A DNA stretch of 64,000 nt from Liolophura sinensis (lineage: Eukaryota > Mollusca > Polyplacophora > Chitonida > Chitonidae), in contig NC_088306.1 in NCBI RefSeq assembly GCF_032854445.1, forward strand, positions 7,563,924 through 7,627,923, read 5' to 3'. The notes beneath the pieces are model-generated. The model saw nothing but the letters and a program-made list of their open reading frames with translations, ran no database searches and had not been told where the DNA came from. Within the stretch, counting starts at the first letter, position 1. The number at the start of each line of letters is the position of its first letter. Below are positions 56,401 through 64,000 of the stretch, in pieces. The translations under genes were made by a program, and so were the position numbers.

Positions 56401-59400
56401 GAGCTGGATGGAATGGAAAACAAAATTGAAGATAAAGAAATTGCTAAATCACTGGTAAGTTTGTTGATGTCTGTCTGTTCATCTATCTGTAAGCAAGCTT
56501 AAGCTGACAACTCATCTTCTCGTACTTCAAGATGCTGCTTCAATTATTTCTGAAGTTTTTGCCCTATTATGATAGATATTAATGATAGTAAATTCTTGTC
56601 CGATTTTGGACAGTATGTGCCTATACCTGCAAGAGAGCTTGTCAACGCATCTGCTCCTAAACTCATCACAGGATTCTCTTGTAACGTGGTAAACAAAACG
56701 GATGCCATGCTGGGATGGTCATCTCGTCTTGGGTGTTACATGGCTGCAGATATTTCCGGAGTTGAAACTTCGTGGACATGATGGATTTCTTATTTGGATC
56801 CAGCTGCTACAGTGTTTTCCAAATGGTATTGTCGTGGTCAAAACCAATTGAGTTACCTCAATGAAACTTGGTGGGCTGATAATTTTTTTGTACTGGTATG
56901 GCAATTTTATGTCACTATTGTGCCTTATACTTTATTCTATGTGTTTTTTCTACCTTCCTATGGCTGCCGGTAGATGTAGAGGGCGGGGGACATGGGTGGG
57001 AGGTCTTATGGTACATAATAATCTATGGAGGAGGGAGTACATAGATAAATATGGTCCACAGCGGCTGATTTGGATGGGGAGAGGGGGGGGGGGGAAGCAT
57101 GGTACATTAGGCCTACTATTATCAGCGGCGGGGGATTTAGGGGAGAGGCTTGGTACATAATAATGATTAACGGAAGAGGATTGGAAGGGCAATGGCAGTA
57201 CATAAAGATGGTCTATTATGGAAAATGGACAGGGGGTTGGGGGTGGCAGTATGTTAAGGTGCCGTTAAGAAAAAAAATAAGGTAAGGCAGCTTGAGTAAC
57301 ATCACAGAATTTGCAAGATGATATTTCAGGAACATGAGATGTTTCACCTTAAGGATTGATGAATAGAATTAGTATGGGGAGTTAGAGTGATAATTTCAAT
57401 TTCAATTTATTATTCAAGCACAATTTATACTCACATATAAACATGGCTCAGATAAGCATTAGGAGGAATGAATTCACTTAGTATTACTTGAGCCCTCGGG
57501 TCCAGGGGTTTTTTGTTAGCGCAGCTTCATGTTCAAAGAAGTAGCACTTGACTCCCACCCAACCCATCACCACCCTAGCCAACTTTTGGCAAACAACTGT
57601 ATTGCTTTACAGCTTGAAAATTTTCACTTAGCATCACCTTCAGGATGTAAAAAAAACAATATAGGTAACCATCAATGCTATTTTGGCTTTACAACACAAG
57701 GTTATTATACCAGTATGTAATATTATTGTAGGTCAATCAACTCAGCCTCATCGGGGGTTCTAATCTTAAGGAGGCGACCAGACGGGTGATGTCTCAAACC
57801 ATATCCCATAATGTTGCTCTGAACCTTAATTGGGCAGGGAGGAAGGGCTGGAAAGGTCAGCAGACTGAACCGAAGAGAGCATTTGGTGGTCTGCGCCTAT
57901 GCGCTGCAATGAAAAGTAAGCATTTTACTGAGCATTTGTTTTTGATATTAATGTATCCTGGACAAAGTTTATGTGCCTGCATTTTGGTCCTTGGCAATTT
58001 GCTTCCCATCTATCGCATTGGTGATTGGTGGGTTAAATATTATAGTTTTTCATTCTCTCTTTTTTTTTCATGACCTAATTGGAGTTGAAGAATGTTCATT
58101 TTGTCTGTTTTACCTCAGTCTTGTATTTTGAGGGGAAGAAAACTAAAGAACCACAAGTATCTTAGCTAAAAGGGCTTTCGTTCCTCATTCTATAGTTGGT
58201 TGTACTTTTGGTAGCATGGTAAACTGCTAATTATGCTAATTACTGGGAGCTGCCAACATTGAACTGAACTATGTTCTGTCGTGGAATAAGTTAAAAAAAT
58301 TCTTTATGTACTATCCCCTTCAAATATTGTTGTTGCTTTTTGTTACATTTAATAGAGATGGGAGATCGTAACAGTGCTTTTAGAAATATAAGTTGAACTG
58401 TCCTGATCATAAAAAGTGCTTGAAACAATCCCTACCTACAAAGAAGAAGAGTCTAGGAGATCAAAAATGGCAGCTCCAAGTAACTACCATAATTGGCAGT
58501 TGATTGTGGTGTTGCAAGTCGTAATTTCAAAGTGCGTGCAACTATACAAGTGGAATGAAAGGCCTTTAAGCTAGGATAATTGTGGTTCTTTAGTTTTCTT
58601 ACACTTAATGAAATAAAATCCTGTCAGGTGATTCAATCGCTTAAATAATGGACTATCTTACAGAATTGACCTTTTGTTTGACAGGCAAAGCGGCAGGCAT
58701 GAACGCTCAAACAACTGGTCCATACTGATTGTCCATTATGTAGTTGATTAGAGGCCCTGAAGGAGACTTTTATTTCTATTTCCCATAATAAATCCTGTCA
58801 GGGTCATCAGGTCGCCTTGATGAATTGACCAGTTGTTTTTGGGCTCCAGCCTTCGGCTCAGGGGTTTAGCCAGAAATCTGAAGCAAGGTGTCCAATTTGC
58901 CCGTTTAGAGGTCATTTTTCTTGAGAAGGGTGTCCAAAATTGAAATTTTCCTATCTCACTCATGTTAAAACTGTTGAAAATAGCCCGATAAAATGGGACC
59001 AGTTTCAATTTTGCCTATCCAGTTGGAACGTTGCTTGGCTTCTCCCTTAATTCCGTTTGATAATCCATTATCTAGGCTGTTAGTTGACACAAATAACTCA
59101 ACAGTACCTGTAATAGTATGCAGGACGCAAATTATAATATTAGAATTTCCACTCATCAACATTGCTATTATAGCAAGTTAACAACTCCGAGAAAAGACAT
59201 ACAATTCATTTTGACTCTATATTTAGGTACCTTGCTACATTTCGCAAATTATACAAAGGGTATTGCAATTCCGAATTGAACACAGAGTATTCTGCCAATT
59301 CTTTTGTTATGCCACAAAGACCTTAAAAGCATAGTAAGGGTTGATAACAAGTTAGTCTCAAATGAAAAATGGTTCACAAAAATATTTTTATTTATTGTCT

Positions 59401-61021
59401 GCGATTTTTTCTTACAAAGTTATGAGGATTTGAAAATTTGACTTTATGGAAGCCTATTGAGAACCGAAGAACCAGTGACGTCACAGGAATTTGTTAATTC
59501 CGCAGCAATTGTTTATTCCGGCATCAAACTTTCATGATTTAATACGCAAGCCAATATCACCCAAATCATTTTAATCGAAGACGTAGTATCCATCCAACAT
59601 GTATGATCTACAGAAATGAAAGCAGAATTATGACATCACTGGGCCTTTTTATGGCCGAAACAGGCCTCCATTGAATCTAAAATTTCAAACGCTTATAACC
59701 TGGTGAGGAAAAATCGTAGAAAAATAATAAAAATATTTTTACCAACAATTTTTTATTGCCTTTCATATGACGATAAACTTCGGTGAGGCCTTATTTTCTT
59801 TTCTTTTAAACGGGCTATGCCGGACATTTTCAGCAAAAAGTGGAAGTGGTAGTCGCAAATCAATCCAATCCTATGCCATTATTAAAGAACAGCCCAAAAT
59901 ATTGCCCTTTACCATAAATCAGGCTCATTGATGCACGCCTTAGTGTTTAGAACAGCAGATAAAGTTCAATAAAACCGTTAATTCGGGTCGAATTAGCAAT
60001 TTTATCAACTTAATCAACGGGCTAAAACGTGCATGGATGAGGCTGATTTTTGGTGGGAAGTATTATTTTGCCTAGTTCTTTACCAATAACATAAGATTTG
60101 ATTGATTTGTGACTATCAATTTTTTTTTGCTGAAAATATCCGGTATAGCCCCTTTAAGTAATTTCTTGGTTATTGGATTGGTCAATTACTGCTGGTTACA
60201 AAACTCGTTACATACTATAAAGGGATTTAGTTGAACTTGTCATTTTATAAGATTGGAAAAACAGATACATTAAAAGAGCGGCATATACAAAACCTTAATA
60301 GTGTAACCGACGTAGGAAAGATGGCTTAATGTCACTTGTGCATTGTACTGTGACGTCATTTACACTGGTGTTTGTCTTGATGCTGTGTTGTGTCGTCGGT
60401 ATAAGGTACGCTATTGTGAGAAAACAATAAACAGTATTTTATTCCGACAAGAGTAGCAGAATGGGATCGGCAAACAGGCGAATGAATAATGTTCATGAAA
60501 AATTATGACCAGTTCTAATCAACCGTATTACAGAATCCGACCTCTTGACACTGTCCTTCCAAAATTTGCCTTGAAAGTGCCATTTTTATCAGAAGTAGCT
60601 ATAAATGGGTAAAGTTAGGTTACCCAACCGTCTGAGGTGCCCCTTTAGTTTAAGTATGCTTGCCCCTCAGCATCTTGAGTAAGGCCTATGTGATATTTTT
60701 TGAGTGTGAATGCATACAAATTATTCACATGATCAGTAGTACAAGCTGGCCTCATAAAGACATCCCGTGATCTCAAACCATCTCGAATTGGATAATTTGA
60801 AAGCCAATTGTTTTGTTTCTTTAAATGGGCTTATTCTCAGAAACTTTCAGTTTGCCTAGGATGATTCTATACACGTTGACGTGTAGTTATTTCGATACAG
60901 TTGTATTCAAAGAAACTGGCAGTTAATTTGCCTTGTGAAATGTGTGTTCACAGAAGCGATGCTGAAGAACGTTGCCTTCAAAACAACAGAAGACCAGGTC
61001 GAGAGAGAAATGATGATATAG
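53295..61021 (+). CDS. Second transposon gene: DUF4806-like protein, six coding exons, 309 aa to an in-frame TAG
   Basis: Coding exons 53295-53496, 54857-54953, 55562-55719, 56234-56454, 57732-57915 and 60954-61021 all have GT-AG borders and matching phases (1, 2, 1, 0, 1). They total 930 bases including the stop. The N-terminal module (MYAVVVFVETDEVELVASNWL, FWPPYRN, DRVAADKTWPSYSIRILSAC) is followed by an acidic/basic linker, a proline stretch, a coiled coil and a C-terminal DUF4806-like domain (MDTFPIKSMEELDGMENKI ... AFGGLRLC). The stop falls where that domain normally continues W-L-R; 40 more codons stay open to TGA at 61142. Same strand as, and downstream of, the transposase; both lie within one pair of terminal repeats. 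A DNA-binding or regulatory partner like TNPA is possible but not shown. Confidence 0.72.
54135..54305 (-). repeat. R-family copy inside the transposon (intron 1 of the second gene)
   Basis: TTACCTCAGACAGGGTTTTAT, CTAACTGTTCATGTGATTGC and CCCCTTAGCAGCG align with 19560-19690. Its presence inside another mobile element shows that R itself can move. Confidence 0.6.
54533..54840 (+). mobile_element. SINE (variant of SINE-A) in intron 1
   Basis: Head TGTGGGCCGTGGCGCAGGGA; body AAGTTGTCAGTGACTTGCCA; tail CTCATGAGTACGGTGTAATA. Ends just before exon 2. Confidence 0.6.
54857..54953 (+). CDS. DUF4806-like gene, exon 2
   Basis: Acceptor TTTCCATGCAG, donor AGAAG|GTACAT. Encodes DSYEDGRRKLRMAEETSDIQ and a short acidic/basic tail. 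Confidence 0.7.
55058..55400 (+). mobile_element. SINE variant in intron 2
   Basis: Head GCCATGGAGTAGTGGCTAGC with B-box-like GGGATCGATTTCCC; shares AAGTTGTCAGTGACTTGCCA and the CCATCATATAACAGAAATAC end with the copy at 54533. Confidence 0.55.
55562..55719 (+). CDS. DUF4806-like gene, exon 3
   Basis: Acceptor CTTACTGTACAG, donor GACAAG|GTACCG. Encodes RKERTLYSDTDDDGDDE, a basic KRKH and a Pro-rich LPPAPPVPPFPSL stretch: a disordered linker with a possible nuclear signal. Confidence 0.7.
56234..56454 (+). CDS. DUF4806-like gene, exon 4
   Basis: Acceptor CTTTTTTCAG, donor CACTG|GTAAGT. Encodes a helical, coiled-coil-like ATDREILKAISAVQVSLDEV and the start of the C-terminal domain (FPIKSMEELDGMENKI). 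Confidence 0.75.
56970..57270 (+). repeat. G-rich imperfect repeats in intron 4
   Basis: Three GGTACATAATAAT-like blocks separated by GGAGGAGGG and GGGGGATTTAGGGG stretches; includes an 11-12 G run near 57084. Could form G-quadruplexes; no coding sense. Confidence 0.5.
57732..57915 (+). CDS. DUF4806-like gene, exon 5
   Basis: Acceptor TATTATTGTAG, donor AAAA|GTAAGC. Encodes VNQLSLIGGSNLKEATRRVM, LNLNWAGRKGWKG and KRAFGGLRLCAAM, the core of the DUF4806-like domain. Confidence 0.75.
57916..60953 (+). other. Long last intron of the DUF4806-like gene, no gene seen
   Basis: About 3 kb with no recognised coding or SINE sequence. Confidence 0.45.
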
Positions 61022-61144
61022 CTTCGCAACGCCTGCGACAGGCATGGGGGCAGGAAGAGGCGCGCTGAGTCTCAAGCCACTGTGTCAGTAGTGACTGTTT
61101 CGGAAAACAGCAAAATCGCTGAAATCACTGAAAATGAACTTTGA
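60954..61144 (+). CDS. DUF4806-like gene, last exon with internal TAG
   Basis: Acceptor GTGTTCACAG. Encodes KAMLKNVAFKTTEDQVERE, then MMI, TAG (61019-61021), then LRNACDRHGGRKRRAE and on to TGA at 61142-61144. The post-TAG frame still looks like the family's basic C-terminus. Confidence 0.7.
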
Positions 61145-61216
61145 TCGGTCCGAGCTATTTTCCTGTGCTTGATTTAAGAGTCAACTCTTTTTGTGCCATT
61201 GGTGCAGGTGGGATCA

Positions 61217-61222
61217 ATTAAA
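61217..61222 (+). terminator. Candidate poly(A) signal for the DUF4806-like gene
   Basis: ATTAAA 73 bases after the TGA at 61144. Confidence 0.4.
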
Positions 61223-61604
61223 CTATTTGAAACTTACATATACATGTTGGTTGAGTTCCTTACTTTATAAATGTAAATAAGTTCTGAAACTGTTTTGGTG
61301 ATTCACTGGTCTCCCACCAGTTTGTATTCTTCATCAAACCTTTTGCCAAGAGCTGCTATGGTAACATTTTCAACCTTAAAGCCAGAGGTTTTGACAGTCG
61401 TACTGTTTGGCATATATGTTGCTTTCTTGTCGACCAATAGAAAAAGGTTAAAAAAATATCAAGGTAGGGTTACTGCAAATATCAATTTAACAAATGTCGC
61501 TGAATGATTACTTTTATTCCTAGGAAAAGCAATGGATTTGATTGGGGATAAGCATTCTGGGTCTTCACTATATCTGTTTAGGACCAGTTATGAGCAAAGA
61601 GTAC
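61223..61604 (+). other. Transposon 3' region, no gene seen
   Basis: Short frames only; leads into the subterminal repeats. Confidence 0.5.
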
Positions 61605-61870
61605 ATTGGCCCAATTCTAAATGTACTGTACTGGCCCTATTCTTACAAAGATTGGCGCTGTATTGGCCTAATAACTTTATGCAACTCTGGGCCAATCAAT
61701 GTATTACTACACTGGTCCAATGCATGTTTAAAAATGGATACATAATGGTGAAATTCCCAAACCAGTACTGGACCAGTGCCGCGCCACTGTGCAAAACGTG
61801 TATTGGTCCGATAATTGTTTCCCCAAATGGCCCAATTGAATACGTGTCAGCGTGCCAATATTGGTCCAAT
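61605..61870. repeat. Right subterminal repeats
   Basis: ATTGGCCCAAT (61605), ATTGGCCTAAT (61662), ACTGGTCCAAT (61711), ACTGGACCAGT (61767), ATTGGTCCGAT (61802), ATGGCCCAAT (61827), ATTGGTCCAAT (61860). Each is an 11-bp near-palindrome. Confidence 0.7.
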
Positions 61871-61888
61871 GCTTTTATGTTTCTTGGG
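61855..61888 (-). repeat. Right terminal inverted repeat
   Basis: The reverse complement begins CCCAAGAAACATAAAAGCAT and continues TGGACCAATATTGG; partner of 49171-49204. Confidence 0.8.
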
Positions 61889-61890
61889 TA
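61889..61890. repeat. Target site duplication TA (right)
   Basis: Right flank TACATTG; partner of 49169-49170. Confidence 0.65.
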
Positions 61891-62375
61891 CATTGATATC
61901 AAAATGAAAGGCCCATTGATTTCACCGCGACCTGGACACTGATATCAAAATAAACGGCCTATTGATTTTATCGCGAACTGTACATTGGTATCAAAATGAT
62001 CGGCCTATTGATTTCACCGCGACCTAGACACTGATATCAAAATGAGTAGTCCACCGACTTCATCGCGATCTGTTCACTGATATAAAAAAACTAACGGCCC
62101 ACTGATTTTCACTGTGAAAAGGGCACTGATATGAAAATCAGTGGTCCACTTATTTTATTGGGATCAGCCCACTGATATATAAAATAACGGCCCACTAATT
62201 TCACTGTGATGAGAACACTGATATAAAAAACGGCCCACTGTGAAATGCACACTGGTATAAAAATGATCGGCTCACTGATTTCACTGATGTGCCCAATGAT
62301 ATAAAAAAAATAACGGCCCACTGATTTCACTGTGAACTGCACACTGATATGAAAATGAACGCCTGGCTGTTTTAA
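61889..62375. repeat. 46-bp minisatellite, copy B right part
   Basis: Same units as 3990-4735, including the GGTCCACTTATTT and CAATGATATAAAAAA variants. Confidence 0.85.
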
Positions 62376-62399
62376 CTGCAAATCCTAAAGAGAGTAGGA

Positions 62400-62632
62400 A
62401 AAATGTACTACCCTTTCGTAACTTCCCAGTGTCCAGGACGGATTATCTTTGTATTGTATACTTATCAAAGAATCTTTGTACTTTATTACTATATCTTCTG
62501 CACTCCTTGCAATTCCGTATTGAAAGTAAAAAGTTCACAGGTTTTGGATTTCAAGCAAACACGAGAGCACATTGTTGGCATGCGAGCTGTTAAGTTGAAT
62601 TCCAGACTCCCGATGCACTGTTCGTATAACAA
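62400..62632 (-). pseudogene. Decayed PAN/apple-domain exon (copy P3)
   Basis: Twin of 4775-4979, with the acceptor TTTGTTGCAG kept (here TTACTTTGTTGCAG). The TAG of P1 is TCG here, but the frame is shifted ahead of the cysteine core, and about 26 extra bases near 62455-62480 disrupt the end. Confidence 0.7.
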
Positions 62633-62859
62633 CTGCAACAAAGTAAACAATACAGTTTATAAAGATACAGACAGACAAATAAAGCCGACCAGATAGACTT
62701 AGTTATACGACAACACCATCAGTTTAAATATTTTCATTAGTATGTTAACGCTATTTAATGAAAGGTATATTAATGTGCTGAATTCTGTATTGTCATTTTC
62801 TTTATTTGAATGTTGTTCAACGCCAGCCTCAAACTTTTTTCACTGAAATGAAGATAGGA

Positions 62860-63500
62860 ATCTATGCGCCGAAACAGGCATTCGTATACCAGCCGTCAAA
62901 AAAAAAAGAACGATCGGGTCAATAATCGCAAGGTCAATTCCCAAAACGACCTGTAACACAAACTACCAAAGAACTAAGTACGAAAATAGGACGGAATCAT
63001 ACTAAGAGAAGAGGTAAAGAGTTATCTGTGATGTTGGAAAGACGCAAGGCATGTTCTAGGCGACTGAGTGAAATCAGTATTCAGACCGTGTACCATGTGA
63101 GAATATAAGTTGTCGATAATAAAATATGTATCAGTTGCGCTTTAATTGCAACTGTTTATATATCCGAAGACGCGATCTAGCTCAACACGATGAATATACA
63201 GGCCCAAGGCCCGGGATGAGCGGAATTAGACACAGTCATGAAACAGAGCGCCATAAACTCTGCATACTCTGACCATATCATTTTTACTTTCAAGAGACTT
63301 ATTATACTCACTGTAAAACTTAAGAAACTTAGAGTCAATATAACTAAGACGTAGAACATAAGAGAGAAAAACGAGAGCAGTTTCGACACTGTGATAGCTG
63401 CCTAATGGTCACACGTAACCGGTGAACTACGATCCCTTGTCAATCTTACCTCAGTTAGGGTTTTATTCTAACTGTTCATATAAATGCATAAATAAATTTA
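62860..63500 (-). repeat. R-family repeat, long copy (copy B)
   Basis: Twin of 5250-5840, nearly identical. Confidence 0.75.
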
Positions 63501-63574
63501 ACCCACAAGTTTTTGCAGTAATAAACTGTGACATTGATTGAAATCTGTACATAACATAGAGGATCTAAGAAGTG

Positions 63575-63900
63575 CTACAAGGCCAGTATGTACACGCCAT
63601 ATGCAGGACCCTTCGGTATGTTGCTGTCCATGTAAGGATAATTTACATTATTAAAAATTAAAACTATCCCTCTTGTTGTACAGTTTGCGAGAGAGGAAAC
63701 CGATTTGGTCTTTGTACAAACATCGGTCCAGATAAGATGTACCAACTGGAAAGTCGGATTTCCTTTAGATCCTTCAAGATTTGAACGGTCACATTCCTTG
63801 GGTTTCAATCCTGGTAAATCGGTCGCCATTGACAACGGATCAGTAGATCACGGCGAATGGCACATGAAGTAGACAGTCGTAGCTCTGGTGCGACTATGAC
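63575..63900 (-). other. X block, copy B
   Basis: Matches 5913-6251. CGA to TGA (near 63848) stops the longer frame, leaving 86 codons; several residue changes against copy A argue against constraint. Confidence 0.45.
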
Positions 63901-64000
63901 CTAAAATAACCATTTGTTATAAAGTGCCGTCCGTGGTGCCCAGTTAATCTGTATGTAATGAAGTCTGTATGTTTCGTCTTATCTTCCGATCGACTTTCCT

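Larger units (their letters stand above)
49171..61888 (+). mobile_element. Two-gene DNA transposon, TNP2/CACTA-related, 12,718 bp
   Basis: Boundaries come from where the duplicated minisatellite is interrupted. Left end CCCAATAAACATGAATG; the right end reversed is CCCAAGAAACATAAAAG; 11 of the first 12 and about 25 of 34 bases pair. TA occurs on both sides (or GTAC, if the ends are taken as CCAA...TTGG). Both ends carry repeated palindromes around TGGNCCA. Inside are two same-strand genes: an intact intronless transposase-like frame and a spliced DUF4806-like gene. Later SINE and R insertions sit in the introns. The ends are not CACTA, so the superfamily placement is inferred from the protein alone. 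Alternatively the second gene could be captured host sequence. Confidence 0.8.
61889..64000. repeat. Segmental duplication copy B, right part
   Basis: Resumes the minisatellite where 49170 left off and matches about 4358-6338 of copy A, with one extra 92-bp repeat unit. Continues past the window end. Confidence 0.9.

Overview
This is a eukaryotic, intron-bearing, AT-rich and very repeat-rich animal window. Many dispersed tRNA-headed SINEs end in a GGCGTAAAACACCAATCAAA-type tail plus (AAAT)n. A second SINE ends in GACGTTAAACCCCAAGCACT plus (CACT)n. To my knowledge both tails are common in molluscs and other lophotrochozoans, so a mollusc is the likeliest source; this is an inference, and no species is claimed. 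Nothing looks bacterial, and there are no rRNA genes, true tRNA genes or CRISPR arrays.

Layout. 1-0.7 kb is a LINE 3' end. 1.3-27 kb holds minus-strand genes and pseudogenes of a secreted C-type-lectin-like + PAN/apple family (intact exons at 18.05-14.77 kb; a decayed copy at 10.4-4.8 kb). These sit among many copies of a long dispersed repeat, called R here, which carries a short signal-peptide-like exon. 27.08-31.41 kb is a very young, internally deleted Ty3/gypsy-type LTR retrotransposon on the minus strand, with 1014-bp LTRs, a tRNA-Pro-like primer site, a polypurine tract and a CATT target duplication. Its integrase tail lies upstream of reverse transcriptase, as in Gmr1-like elements. 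32.2-36.7 kb is an inverted-repeat (foldback-like) structure whose right arm holds a 48-bp minisatellite. 36.7-41.4 kb has little beyond an R copy and SINE pieces. 41.44-48.0 kb is an old tandem duplication of about 3 kb units. 48.2-49.17 plus 61.89-64.0 kb is a second copy of the segment at 3.3-6.3 kb.

The most notable object is a 12,718-bp insertion at 49,171-61,888 that splits the second segment copy. It has imperfect terminal inverted repeats (CCCAATAAACAT / CCCAAGAAACAT), a TA (or GTAC) target duplication, and many subterminal palindromes of the type A(T/C)TGGNCCA(A/G)T. It carries two same-strand genes. The first is an intronless 731-residue protein resembling TNP2/DUF4218-type transposases. 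The second is a six-coding-exon gene with a C-terminal DUF4806-like domain. The unfilled counterpart of the insertion site is visible at about 4,358 in the first segment copy. I read the insertion as a two-gene, CACTA/TNP2-related DNA transposon whose ends are not CACTA. Its second gene has an in-frame TAG where the domain usually has Trp.

How the parts fit: only the lectin/PAN exons look like host genes, and they appear to be undergoing duplication and decay. Nearly everything else is mobile or repetitive DNA at different ages, so the window reads as a lectin-family cluster shaped by transposons, minisatellites and segmental duplication.
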